A stretch of 55,969 nt of DNA, taken from Erythrobacter sp. HI0063 (GTDB lineage Bacteria > Pseudomonadota > Alphaproteobacteria > Sphingomonadales > Sphingomonadaceae). Below are positions 1-8,389 of this stretch, piece after piece (position 1 is the stretch's first letter; each line of letters opens with the position of its first letter). The notes beneath the pieces were generated by a model. The model did not search any database. It saw only the letters and a list, made by a program, of their open reading frames with translations, and was not told where the DNA came from. Made by a program: the position numbers and the translations under genes. The stretch spans positions 1 to 55,969 of the forward strand of contig NZ_LWFF01000204.1 of assembly GCF_001635685.1 (NCBI RefSeq). Reading direction: 5' to 3'.

Positions 1-14
1 GCCGGAGCCTGAAG

Positions 15-38
15 AGCGGGACGCCGAAGCGCCCCGCT
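15..38 (-). terminator. GC-rich stem-loop after the helicase gene
   Basis: Just beyond the helicase stop codon the minus strand can form a 10-bp stem (arms 29-38 and 15-24, one G:U pair) closed by a TTCG tetraloop. No clear T run follows before the window edge, so termination is inferred from position and stem strength only. Confidence 0.45.
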
Positions 39-43
39 GAAGA

Positions 44-1429
44 TCAGCCGCGCGGGGCGCCGCCGCCACCGCCACCACCGCTCCGGCGGCGCCGGTTGCG
101 GTTGCCGCCGGACTGGCCGGACCCTTGGCCCTGACCGCCCGAACCTTGGGGCCGGCCCTTGCGTGCCGGATGCTTGGCCTTGCGCTGCTTGGCGGCATCG
201 CCAGTGGGCGTGACGCGCGGGCGCGCCATGCGCTGCTGCTTTGGCGCAGGCTTGGTCGGGCCGACACCTTCGACCACGGCACGGAAATTGTCGGGCAGTG
301 GCAGACGCTCGAATTCGGCATCGGTCGTCTTGCGGATATCCTTGAGATAACTCCGCTCGTCCTCGGCACAGAAAGCGATGGCAATCCCGTCCGCCCCGGC
401 GCGCGCGGTGCGCCCGATGCGGTGGACATATTGTTCGGGCACGTTGGGCAACTCGTAATTGATCACGTGGCTGACGCCGGGAATGTCGATCCCTCGCGCG
501 GCCACGTCGGTCGCGATCAGCACCGGCGTCTTGGCGCGCTTGAACTCGTCGAGCGCGCGTTCGCGCTGCGGCTGGCTCTTATTGCCGTGGATCGCATTCG
601 CCTGGATGCCAGTCTGCGCCAGCTTCTTCACCACGCGGTCGCAGCCATGCTTGGTGCGCGCGAAGATCAGAACGCGCTCGATCTTGCCGGGCACCTGATG
701 GCGGCCCGACAGGATCAGTTCGAGCAGGCTCTGCTTCTCGTCCTGCTGGACCATGAAGAGATATTGCTCGATCCTTTCGGCGGTGGTGCTTTCGGGCGTC
801 ACGCTGACCTGGACCGGATCCTTGCAATAGGCGCCGACCAGTTCCTTGATCTGTTTCGGCATGGTGGCGCTGAAGAACAGCGTCTGGCGCTCTTTCGGCG
901 CGAGCTGGTGGATCTTGCGCAGCGCATGGATGAAGCCGAGGTCCAGCATCTGGTCCGCTTCGTCCAGCACCAGCACTTCGACGCCGTTCAGATTGAACGC
1001 CTTCTGGTCGATCAGGTCGAGCAGGCGGCCCGGCGTCGCGACGAGAATGTCGGTGCCGCGATGCAGCTTGTTGCGGTCCTTGTTGACCGAAGTGCCGCCG
1101 ACGATGGAATGGACCTTGAGGCCCGCCAGCGCGCCGTAATCCTTGGCGCTCTGGGCGATCTGCCCGGCCAGTTCGCGCGTCGGGGCGAGCACCAGCATGC
1201 GGCAGGATTTGAACGGAGTCTGCTTGTCCGCATCGCGCAGCCGGTCGATGCTGGGCAGCATGAAGGCGGCGGTCTTGCCCGTGCCGGTCTGCGCGATGCC
1301 GAGCAGGTCGCGGCCTGAAAGGACGGGCGGGATCGCCTGCGCCTGGATCGGCGTCGGCGTGGAATAGCCCTTGAGGTCGAGGGCCTGGAGAACCGGCTGT
1401 GAGAGGCCGAGATCGGAAAACTGTGTCAT
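44..1429 (-). CDS. rhlE: DEAD-box ATP-dependent RNA helicase, RhlE-like
   Basis: An ATP-dependent RNA helicase of about 461 residues that would remodel RNA or ribosome-assembly intermediates in the cytoplasm. The start was set at the ATG at 1429, which begins MTQFSDLG and places the Q motif at residues 3-35; a longer frame to 1558 adds only low-complexity N-terminal sequence. Visible motifs are AQTGTGKT (46-53), PTRELA (about 83-88), DEAD (156-159), SAT (187-189), and the helicase-C motifs ARGIDIP and HRIGRTARAG (about 311-345). The tail after residue 400 is basic and ends in an Arg/Gly/Gln-rich stretch, typical of RhlE-type proteins and probably RNA binding. It is transcribed alone, facing away from the neighbouring lipid gene. 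Assignment to RhlE rather than another DEAD-box subfamily is from overall resemblance. Confidence 0.95.
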   Translation of the reverse strand: MTQFSDLGLSQPVLQALDLKGYSTPTPIQAQAIPPVLSGRDLLGIAQTGTGKTAAFMLPSIDRLRDADKQTPFKSCRMLVLAPTRELAGQIAQSAKDYGALAGLKVHSIVGGTSVNKDRNKLHRGTDILVATPGRLLDLIDQKAFNLNGVEVLVLDEADQMLDLGFIHALRKIHQLAPKERQTLFFSATMPKQIKELVGAYCKDPVQVSVTPESTTAERIEQYLFMVQQDEKQSLLELILSGRHQVPGKIERVLIFARTKHGCDRVVKKLAQTGIQANAIHGNKSQPQRERALDEFKRAKTPVLIATDVAARGIDIPGVSHVINYELPNVPEQYVHRIGRTARAGADGIAIAFCAEDERSYLKDIRKTTDAEFERLPLPDNFRAVVEGVGPTKPAPKQQRMARPRVTPTGDAAKQRKAKHPARKGRPQGSGGQGQGSGQSGGNRNRRRRSGGGGGGGAPRG

Positions 1430-1633
1430 GAAAACTCGCATGAAATGCGGCGCGCGCGCGAAAATGGGCGCACGGTCGCGGGGTTTGGAAACCACCCGCG
1501 TGAAAAGGGGAGTCTGGGAAATTGCCGAGGCGCGGCCGGGGCGATGGATGTCTCTCACATCGCCGCTTCACGCTGGCTAGCGCGCTTCGGTGACCGTGAA
1601 GTGGGCGCGCCCGCGCCTAAAGTCAAGCACGGC

Positions 1634-2380
1634 TCAACTGCGCCCGCGCCATTCCGCGTTGCGCGCGGGCTCTTCCACCGCCAATCGCCGCGCAGTCACG
1701 AGGGTCTGATGGACGAACAGGACGATCATGATCGTGCCCGCAGACGCGGTAAAAATATCGAAGCCGGAAATCCGCCCGAACCAGCCCTGCCCTTCGCTGC
1801 CGAACGTCATCATCGCCAGCGTGAAGCCGATCAACAGGAAGCGCAGCTCGGTTGGCCCGGCGGCAAGGTAGGACAGTTTCATCTCGCTCAGCACTCGAAC
1901 GCGCAGGAAGGCGTGGATCGAGAGTAGGAGATAGCCCGCCAGCGCGACCAGCGCCGACTCCAGTTCGACGTAAGGCGACAGGCCGATCCCCGCGAGCACC
2001 AGCAGCGTCGCCAGTCCGTCGCAGCTATGGTCGAGGAAATAGCCGTAGCGCGGGCGTTCGATCTTGCGGAAGCGCGCCAGGCTCCCATCCGTGGAATCGC
2101 CGAACCATTGCACCGCATAGCCCGCGATGGCGAGGAACAGCCAATTTTCGCCCAGATTGCTGAGCAGATAGCCCGCGAAGACGAGCACCGCCCCCACCAT
2201 GCCGAGGAAGGTCATCATGTCGGGCGTAACCCAGCCCGGCAGGCGGGCGCAGATCGCGTTCAGCAGCTTCCTCTCGCTGCGCGCCAGCACGTTTTCCTGA
2301 ATCCGAACGGGCGGCGGCGCGGCGGGTGCCTGCTCGCCGGTATTGGAGCCGCTGTTTCCTTCGTCGGGTCCTTGAGTCAC
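1634..2380 (-). CDS. CDP-alcohol phosphatidyltransferase family protein
   Basis: Integral membrane enzyme of about 248 residues that would transfer a phosphatidyl group from a CDP-activated lipid to an alcohol. The family signature D-x2-D-G-x2-A-R followed by G-x3-D-x3-D is readable in GDSTDGSLARF and GYFLDHSCD, which supplies the metal-binding aspartates. Several hydrophobic segments follow, consistent with a six-helix membrane protein. The start is a GTG at 2380 that overlaps the stop of the upstream SGNH hydrolase gene (GTGA), so the two are translationally coupled; an upstream frame to 2572 lies inside that gene and was rejected. The alcohol substrate (glycerol phosphate, serine, inositol phosphate or other) cannot be told from the sequence. 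Confidence 0.88.
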   Translation of the reverse strand: MTQGPDEGNSGSNTGEQAPAAPPPVRIQENVLARSERKLLNAICARLPGWVTPDMMTFLGMVGAVLVFAGYLLSNLGENWLFLAIAGYAVQWFGDSTDGSLARFRKIERPRYGYFLDHSCDGLATLLVLAGIGLSPYVELESALVALAGYLLLSIHAFLRVRVLSEMKLSYLAAGPTELRFLLIGFTLAMMTFGSEGQGWFGRISGFDIFTASAGTIMIVLFVHQTLVTARRLAVEEPARNAEWRGRS

Positions 2381-3267
2381 TCGGCCATGCCCACCTGGGC
2401 TGCCGCGATGCGCTGCAAGGCTTCGGCCACCTTGCCTTCGATCCCGAGTTCGTGAGCGGCGCGCTCGCTCCCGCCGAATTGACGCACATCGTAGCCGGTC
2501 ACTTGCGCGAACACCGTCAGCGCTTCGAGATATGACCCTTCCGCGCTGGCATGGTAGTGATCGTAGCTCCACAGATCGATCGTGTCGTAATCCCGCCCGT
2601 CATAGGGGTTGGGATCGGCGATTCCCGCTGCCATCGCGGCATTCCACGCTTCGCCCACGGGTATCACCGCATCGATATCCTCGCTCGCCGCGTCGACCGC
2701 GTCCAGTTCGCGCCTGAGGTCGAGCGCCATGGTCTCCACCGGCTTTCCATACCAGTGGCCGTTCGGCTTGTAGGTCTGGTCGGCGCGGCTCCAGGTCGAC
2801 ATCAGATAAACGCGCACGTCGGGCTTCGCGGCAGTAAACAAAGCGGCGAGCGCGGGGGCATCGCGGCGCGTGTCGGTGGCATCGAGCGGACGTTCGGGAT
2901 TCAGCGTCGAATATTGCTGCATCACCACCACGTCCCAGCCCTGATCGATCGCCTCGCGCTTTTCGTTGAGGTGGAAATCGAGCGTCGTGCCGCCGCGCAA
3001 TTCGTGGTGGACCGACCATTCCATGCCCGCCTGCTCGGCGAATTTGGCGAACAGAGCGGGGATGCCGCCGACGCGATCTTCGGGCTTTTCGGCGTTCAGA
3101 TCCTCGACGCTGTCGGGGCGATATCGCAGCACCGCACTGTTCGCGCCCTGCGTGAAGCTGTTGCCGATGAACAGGATGCGGTCGGGCCCATGGGCCGCGA
3201 GCGGCGCGGCGAGCGCCCCCGTGACGAAAGCCGCGACAGACAGGGCCAAACGGGCGGCGCGGTTCAT
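2377..3267 (-). CDS. exported SGNH/GDSL-type hydrolase
   Basis: A 296-residue protein with an N-terminal signal peptide (hydrophobic core about residues 6-25, cleavage near AAHG). The nucleophile block appears as ILFIGNSFTQG, a GDS-like motif with serine, and the C-terminal SYDHYHASAEG carries a D-x-x-H pair as expected for the Asp/His of an SGNH esterase. It probably acts on an ester substrate in the periplasm; the substrate is unknown. Its ATG overlaps the pgi stop codon by 4 bp (ATGA), and its own stop overlaps the start of the phosphatidyltransferase gene, so the three form one coupled transcription unit. Confidence 0.78.
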   Translation of the reverse strand: MNRAARLALSVAAFVTGALAAPLAAHGPDRILFIGNSFTQGANSAVLRYRPDSVEDLNAEKPEDRVGGIPALFAKFAEQAGMEWSVHHELRGGTTLDFHLNEKREAIDQGWDVVVMQQYSTLNPERPLDATDTRRDAPALAALFTAAKPDVRVYLMSTWSRADQTYKPNGHWYGKPVETMALDLRRELDAVDAASEDIDAVIPVGEAWNAAMAAGIADPNPYDGRDYDTIDLWSYDHYHASAEGSYLEALTVFAQVTGYDVRQFGGSERAAHELGIEGKVAEALQRIAAAQVGMAE

Positions 3268-4847
3268 TGTGCCATCCCTGCCGCGTCAAGCAGGGCTTCG
3301 GTGCTGGCGTCGAAACTTTCCCCGCCGCGCTCGATTGCCTTGGCCATGCTCTTGCCCAGCTCCACGCCGAACTGGTCGAACGGATTGATCCCCATCAACA
3401 CGGCATTGGCGAAGGTGCGGTGTTCGTGGAACGCGATCAGCGCGCCTAGGCTCGCCGCGTCGAGATCGTCGGCCAGCATGGTGGCGCTCGGCCGGTCGCC
3501 GGGGAAATGGCGCGCGGGATTGTCGCCCGGATCGCCTTTCATCAAGGCGGCCCCTTGCGCGAAGCAATTCATCAGCAGGATTCGGTGATGCGCCGGGTCG
3601 AGCGCATCGCCCGGCGCGATGCTGGCGATGAAATCGACCGGGATCAGATGCGTGCCCTGATGCAGCAATTGGAACACCGCATGCTGCGCATCGGTGCCCA
3701 CGCCGCCCCAGGTGATCGGCGCAGTCGGCTCGTTCACCGGTTGCATGTCGGTTGTGACCCGCTTGCCGTTCGATTCCATTTCGAGCTGCTGGAGATAGTC
3801 GGGAAACAGGCCGAACCGCTCGTCATAGGCAAAGACGGCGCGGGTCTGGCAGCCCCGGACGCGGGCGTAATACCGATCGGCGAAAGCGGCGAGGAGCGGG
3901 AGATTGGCCCGCCCTTCCTGTTCGGCGAAATGCCGGTCGACCGCCTGCGCACCTGCCAGCATCGCTTCGAAATCGTCCCATCCCACCGCGATCGCGACCG
4001 GAAAGCCGATCGAGGACCACAGCGAATAGCGCCCGCCGACGCTTTCCATGAAGGGCAGCACCCGCGTCTCGTCGACACCCCATTCGACTGCCTTTTCCGG
4101 GCTCGCCGTCAGTGCGACCACTCTGCCCGAAGGATCGGCGACGCCATTATCCTTGAGCCACGTGAGCGCGCTCTGCGCATTGGTCATGGTCTCGATGGTG
4201 GTGAAGGTCTTGCTGGCCACCGCGATCATGGTCGTCGCCGGATCGCAGGCTTCGAACGCCGCTTCCAGCGCCACGCCGTCGATATTCGAGACGACATGGA
4301 CGTCCACCAGCGGGAAGTCGCGGGCCAGTGCGTCGATGGCGAGCGCGGGGCCCAGCGCGCTACCGCCGATGCCGATATGGATCAGGTGCTTCACCTCGCC
4401 CAGAGCACCCTGGTGGATCGCTTCGACCAGCATTCGCATCCGGTCGTGGAGCGCCGCGGCCTCCTCCACATCCGCATCCGCCCCGGTCCCGCGTTCCGCA
4501 GTGTGGGTTACGGCGCGGTTTTCGGTGACGTTGATCCGCTCGCCCGCCAGCAGCGCCGCCCGCCGCCCGGCGAAATCGCAAGCCTTGGCGAGATCTTCGA
4601 ATGCATCGAGAAGCGCGCTGTCGAGATGCGTCTTCGACCAGTCGAACAGGATGCCGCCCGCCGATTCCTCTTTGCCCCAGCCGATCCGGCCCGACAGCAT
4701 GGCGACTCGCTCCGCCCCGGCCGGTTCGTCCGCGCCCTCTCCCCCGTCGCGCTTGCTACTGAAAAGCTCGCCCAGCGTGGGGCGCGGCAGCGCTTCGATA
4801 CGCGTCCAGATATCGACAGCGGCGGCATGGTCGGGTGCGGCGGACAT
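3264..4847 (-). CDS. pgi: glucose-6-phosphate isomerase
   Basis: Interconverts glucose 6-phosphate and fructose 6-phosphate in the cytoplasm, feeding glycolysis/Entner-Doudoroff and gluconeogenesis. About 527 residues from the ATG at 4847 (MSAAPDHA), a normal length for bacterial Pgi. The sugar-phosphate binding blocks IGIGGSALGP, ASKTFTTIETMTNA and GGRYSLWSSIGFP are present, as are the late HQGTHLIP block and the family signature GVELGKSMA containing the catalytic lysine. A much longer frame to 5414 runs antisense to lepB and was discarded. The 78-bp gap to lepB is a divergent promoter region. First gene of the pgi - SGNH hydrolase - phosphatidyltransferase run. Confidence 0.97.
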   Translation of the reverse strand: MSAAPDHAAAVDIWTRIEALPRPTLGELFSSKRDGGEGADEPAGAERVAMLSGRIGWGKEESAGGILFDWSKTHLDSALLDAFEDLAKACDFAGRRAALLAGERINVTENRAVTHTAERGTGADADVEEAAALHDRMRMLVEAIHQGALGEVKHLIHIGIGGSALGPALAIDALARDFPLVDVHVVSNIDGVALEAAFEACDPATTMIAVASKTFTTIETMTNAQSALTWLKDNGVADPSGRVVALTASPEKAVEWGVDETRVLPFMESVGGRYSLWSSIGFPVAIAVGWDDFEAMLAGAQAVDRHFAEQEGRANLPLLAAFADRYYARVRGCQTRAVFAYDERFGLFPDYLQQLEMESNGKRVTTDMQPVNEPTAPITWGGVGTDAQHAVFQLLHQGTHLIPVDFIASIAPGDALDPAHHRILLMNCFAQGAALMKGDPGDNPARHFPGDRPSATMLADDLDAASLGALIAFHEHRTFANAVLMGINPFDQFGVELGKSMAKAIERGGESFDASTEALLDAAGMAQ

Positions 4848-4925
4848 ATGCGAAAATCCTTTCGTGGCGATCCGCCTGCGCCTAGGGATCGCTGCGATGA
4901 TCGACAAGCCCGAAGCCTGGCCGGA

Positions 4926-5774
4926 ATGACAACGAGTGCCAAGCTCGAACCGTCGGATGCCCGGCGCGACGGGGACCGGGCGGACGGCCGATCCGAGAAG
5001 GACGAGAGCTGGGGCAGTTTTCTCGCCTTCGTGCTCAAGCTGGTGCTGGCCGTCATCCTCTTCCGAACGCTCTTGTTCGCGCCCTTCACCATCCCTAGCG
5101 AAAGCATGCTGCCGCTGCTGCGGAACGGGGATTACATCGTGGCGGCGAAATGGCCCTATGGCTATTCGCGCCTGTCGCTGCCCTTCGATGCGCCCGTCCT
5201 GAAAGGTCGGATCTTTGCGCGCCTGCCAGAACGCGGCGATGTCGTGATTTTCAAGCATCCCTATGACGAGGTCGATTACATCAAGCGGGTGATCGGCCTG
5301 CCCGGCGATATTGTGGAATTGCGCGGCGGGCGTCTGCTGCTGAACGGCGCGCCCGTGCCGCAGGACGGGGCGGCGCCGCTCGCAATTCCGCTGTCCGCGA
5401 ACACGGGCTGCCATCCCGCCGCGCGCGAACGGACGACGCAGGAAGGCCCGGTCTGCGACTATCCCAGCGCGATCGAAACCTTACCCAACGGTCGCTCCTA
5501 TCGCGTGCTCGACCTGGGCTATGGGCCGGCGGACGATTTCGGTCTCATCGCAATTCCCGATGGCCGTCTGTTCGTAATGGGCGACAACCGCGACAATTCG
5601 CAGGATAGCCGCTATGCCGCGCAACCCGGCGGCGGAGTCGGTCTGGTGCCTGCGGATCGGCTCGTGGGACGCGCGAGCATGATCCTTTTTTCCACCGATG
5701 GCAGCGCCGAATGGGTCAAACCCTGGACCTGGTTCACCGCCGCGCGGTGGGACCGCATCGGACAAACCCTATGA
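4926..5774 (+). CDS. lepB: signal peptidase I
   Basis: Membrane serine protease that removes signal peptides from exported proteins at the outer face of the inner membrane. About 282 residues from the ATG at 4926. One N-terminal membrane helix (about 32-52) precedes the catalytic-serine box PSESMLPLL (Ser60). The general-base lysine is in YIKRVIGLPGD (Lys120), and the late box GDNRDNSQDSR is intact. A longer upstream frame lies antisense to pgi and was discarded. It heads the conserved lepB-rnc-era order; rnc begins 10 bp downstream. Confidence 0.96.
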   Translation: MTTSAKLEPSDARRDGDRADGRSEKDESWGSFLAFVLKLVLAVILFRTLLFAPFTIPSESMLPLLRNGDYIVAAKWPYGYSRLSLPFDAPVLKGRIFARLPERGDVVIFKHPYDEVDYIKRVIGLPGDIVELRGGRLLLNGAPVPQDGAAPLAIPLSANTGCHPAARERTTQEGPVCDYPSAIETLPNGRSYRVLDLGYGPADDFGLIAIPDGRLFVMGDNRDNSQDSRYAAQPGGGVGLVPADRLVGRASMILFSTDGSAEWVKPWTWFTAARWDRIGQTL

Positions 5775-5784
5775 GGCCACGATT

Positions 5785-6456
5785 ATGAGCGAATTGACGC
5801 CCGAAGCGAGGCAGTGGCTGGAAGCGACCGGCTATACGGTCACCGATCAGGCCCTGTGGCTGGCCGCGCTCACCCATGGCAGCATGGGGGAAAAGCGCGA
5901 TTACGAACGGCTGGAATTTCTGGGCGACCGGGTGCTGGGCCTCGCCATTGCGGACTGGCTGTTCGAACGCAGCGAAGCGCCGGAAGGCAAGCTGTCGCAG
6001 CGCCTGAACGCTCTCGTCAGCCGCGCCATGTGCGCCGAAATCGCGCGCGGCATCGGCCTTGCGCCGCATGTCCGCATCTCGAAACAGGCCATGGCCGATG
6101 GCGGGCGGGACAGCGACAATATTCTGGGCGACGTCATGGAATCGCTGCTGGGCGCGCATTTCATCGAACACGGCTTTGCCGCCACGCGCGATCTCGTGCA
6201 CCAATTGTGGCGGCCTGCGCTGGAAAGCGGCGCAGGCAAGGCCAAGCATCCCAAAAGCGCGCTGCAGGAATGGGCAGCGGGCAATCAACGCAAACCGCCC
6301 GAATACGAAGTCGTCGACCGGTCGGGCCCCGATCACGCGGCGAAATTCACCGTCCGGGTCAAGGTCCACAAGGTCGGCGAGGCGCAAGGCACCGCCGGCA
6401 GCAAGGGCGAGGCGGAGAAGGCGGCGGCAAAGACTTTCATGGAGAAATACGGGTGA
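5785..6456 (+). CDS. rnc: ribonuclease III
   Basis: Double-strand-specific endoribonuclease for rRNA and mRNA processing, 223 residues. The start is the ATG at 5785 (MSELTPEA). The nuclease signature ERLEFLGD spans residues 41-48, and the second acidic pair lies in DNILGDVMESLLGA (Asp116, Glu119). A double-stranded RNA-binding domain occupies about 155-223. The stop overlaps the GTG of era (GTGA), so the two are coupled, as in many proteobacteria. Confidence 0.97.
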   Translation: MSELTPEARQWLEATGYTVTDQALWLAALTHGSMGEKRDYERLEFLGDRVLGLAIADWLFERSEAPEGKLSQRLNALVSRAMCAEIARGIGLAPHVRISKQAMADGGRDSDNILGDVMESLLGAHFIEHGFAATRDLVHQLWRPALESGAGKAKHPKSALQEWAAGNQRKPPEYEVVDRSGPDHAAKFTVRVKVHKVGEAQGTAGSKGEAEKAAAKTFMEKYG

Positions 6457-7382
6457 GCGACAATCAGATCAAAGGCGGCCAGACCAAATGCGGCGTCGTC
6501 GCCGTGATCGGCGCGCCGAATGCGGGCAAGTCCACGCTGGTGAACCAGCTGGTCGGCCAGAAAGTGGCGATCACCAGCGCCAAGGCACAGACCACGCGCG
6601 CCCGCATGATGGGCATCGCGCTGCACCCCGATACCGATCCCGACACGCAGATGATCCTCGTCGACACGCCCGGCATCTTCGCTCCCAAAAGGCGCCTCGA
6701 CCGCGCAATGGTGAGCGCGGCCTGGGAAGGCGCGGAAGCGGCGGACGCGGTGCTGCTGATGGTCGATCCGATCAAGCAGCGCAGGCACGAACTGGAACCG
6801 CTGATCGAACAGATTGCCGGTCGGCCCGAACGCAAGATCCTGGTTCTGAACAAGGTGGACCGGGCGAAGAAAGAGCCGCTGCTCGCCCTGGCGCAGGAGC
6901 TGGGCGAAAAGGCCGACTTTACCGAAATCTACTTCGTGTCCGCCCTGACGGGCGATGGCGTCGCGGAGATGAAAGCCGCCCTCGCCGCGCTGATGCCGGA
7001 AGCGCCGTGGATGTATCCCGAAGACCAGGTCAGCGATGCGAGCGAGCGCTTGCTGGCCTGCGAGATCACGCGCGAACAGCTCTACAAGCAGCTGCATGAG
7101 GAACTGCCCTATGACAGCGCAGTGCGGCCCGAGAAATATGTCGAGCGCCAGGACGGCAGCGTCGAAATCCACCAGCAGATCGTCGTTATGCGCGACAACC
7201 AGCGCGCCATAGTCCTCGGCAAGGGCGGCAGCCGCATCAAGGAAATCGGACAGGCCGCGCGCGAGGAATTAAGCGAGCTGCTGGGCCGCAAGGTCCATCT
7301 CTTCCTGCACGTGAAGACCGATGAGCGCTGGAGCGAGGACAAGGAGATGTTCGAGGAGATGGGGCTGGACTGGGTGCGGTGA
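6453..7382 (+). CDS. era: GTPase Era
   Basis: Ribosome-associated GTPase needed for 16S rRNA maturation and 30S assembly, about 309 residues. GTP-binding motifs are GAPNAGKST (G1), DTPG (G3) and NKVD (G4). The C-terminal KH domain shows the GKGGSRIKEIG loop. The GTG start at 6453 overlaps the rnc stop by 4 nt; the longer frame starting at 5814 lies inside rnc out of phase and is not the gene. Confidence 0.97.
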   Translation: MSDNQIKGGQTKCGVVAVIGAPNAGKSTLVNQLVGQKVAITSAKAQTTRARMMGIALHPDTDPDTQMILVDTPGIFAPKRRLDRAMVSAAWEGAEAADAVLLMVDPIKQRRHELEPLIEQIAGRPERKILVLNKVDRAKKEPLLALAQELGEKADFTEIYFVSALTGDGVAEMKAALAALMPEAPWMYPEDQVSDASERLLACEITREQLYKQLHEELPYDSAVRPEKYVERQDGSVEIHQQIVVMRDNQRAIVLGKGGSRIKEIGQAAREELSELLGRKVHLFLHVKTDERWSEDKEMFEEMGLDWVR

Positions 7383-7408
7383 AGGATTTTCCTTCACTAC
7401 TCGAACGG

Positions 7409-8071
7409 TCACTGCGCTTGTGACGTAAACCTCGCGCTCAGGTTAGTGACATACGGCACCGCCTGTCCGCTCTGAGAGGTCATCACGCCGAAATTACCAT
7501 CCTCGATCCGGGAACAGACAATTTTTTTCAGCACCTCGGCAATTTCAGGCGAGCCGTCGCATTCGGCGACGTTACCCTGATCGTCGACCGCCACGACAAG
7601 AGAAAGGTTGTACGGGCCATCGGAACCCTCAGGAAATTTGTTCAAAACAATTTCGACATCGGGAGACGTTGTAGCGTTTCTGACTTCCCTCTCGTTCTTT
7701 TGACCGTGACTGACGATTTTCAACATGGTTATCAGACGTCCGAAGGTCGGCTCGTCCTCATGATTTTTTGCCGGAACCAATTTTACCTGCTCGTAACTCG
7801 CGCAGACTTCATCGACCTTGTTTATCTCTCCGGCGAAAAGCGAGGAGGAGCACTTGTAGATCTTCCCGCTAGGATCGACCCACAGATCCACGGTGACGGC
7901 AAAGGCCGAAACGCGATCAGCGCTGGCCGATAATGGTCCTGAGGTGAGCATGTTGAGCGATCTTCGGTCAAATGAAGGCGCCGTAGTCTCTGCCAAAGAT
8001 GGTGATGCAACGAATCCGAGCACACCCATCATGAGAAGAAGCATTTTTCTCCTTGGCATTTTGCGCCGCAT
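7409..8071 (-). CDS. exported protein of unknown function, TonB-C-like
   Basis: A 220-residue protein with a signal peptide (positive MRRKMPRRK, hydrophobic core, cleavage near SLAET). The mature part holds three cysteines in two repeated blocks: a beta-rich segment near residues 58-90 (VDLWVDPSGKIYKC) and another near 155-195 (LVVAVDDQGNVAECDGS). That pattern of 'V.v..dG.v..C.v..SG' resembles the TonB C-terminal fold seen in small periplasmic proteins of sphingomonads; this is an inference without a search. Its base composition is clearly more A+T-rich than the flanking era and topA. It stands alone with its own probable promoter (8121-8149). Confidence 0.7.
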   Translation of the reverse strand: MRRKMPRRKMLLLMMGVLGFVASPSLAETTAPSFDRRSLNMLTSGPLSASADRVSAFAVTVDLWVDPSGKIYKCSSSLFAGEINKVDEVCASYEQVKLVPAKNHEDEPTFGRLITMLKIVSHGQKNEREVRNATTSPDVEIVLNKFPEGSDGPYNLSLVVAVDDQGNVAECDGSPEIAEVLKKIVCSRIEDGNFGVMTSQSGQAVPYVTNLSARFTSQAQ

Positions 8072-8120
8072 AGCAGTGACTCCTCCCTTTCGGGGTTTTT
8101 CCGAATTCGAATCCTCAAGA

Positions 8121-8149
8121 TTTTTAAATCGCGATTTTGAGACTGTCTA
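8121..8149 (-). promoter_or_regulatory. putative promoter with embedded palindrome
   Basis: On the minus strand TAGACA (8144-8149) and TAAAAA (8121-8126) are separated by 17 bp, close to a sigma-70 pattern, about 50 bp upstream of the exported protein gene. A perfect 12-bp palindrome AAATCGCGATTT (8126-8137) fills the spacer next to the -10 element, where a repressor could bind. Promoter function is inferred. Confidence 0.35.
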
Positions 8150-8206
8150 CAGCGACCTTGCTCATCAGATTTGAGCGTCACCTCATTAAGAGAACCGACA
8201 AACTGC

Positions 8207-8389
8207 TTACCGCTTCTTCAAAATTTCGATCTTGTTCTTCTTCGCGAAATCCTTGGTCGACTCCTCGCTCCGCCCGATTGCCTTGGCGATTTCCTTGAGG
8301 CCCTTGCCCTTGCCGGCCAGCATGCGCAGCTGGCCTGCCTCTTCGGCTTTCCAGGGCTGTTTGTGGCGTTCGAAAAACTCCTTCGCCAT
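8207..8389 (-). CDS. small basic HTH-like protein
   Basis: About 60 residues, highly charged. The central segment QLRMLAGKGKGLKEIAKAIG with the following RSEESTKDFAKKN looks like a short helix-turn-helix of the homeodomain/SANT kind ('la..g.s..eIA..lgrs..av...'), so it may bind DNA. The start is the ATG at 8389, whose A is shared with the topA stop (TGATG); a GTG one codon earlier is possible. Coupling to topA suggests co-expression. Function unknown. Confidence 0.65.
   Translation of the reverse strand: MAKEFFERHKQPWKAEEAGQLRMLAGKGKGLKEIAKAIGRSEESTKDFAKKNKIEILKKR

Noticed and set aside
125..1318. Long plus-strand open frame opposite the helicase gene
   Set aside because: It is the antisense shadow of a well-conserved helicase in GC-rich DNA and has no recognisable domains.
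3507..4925. Long plus-strand extension upstream of lepB
   Set aside because: It runs antisense to pgi; the signal peptidase motifs and normal length start at 4926.
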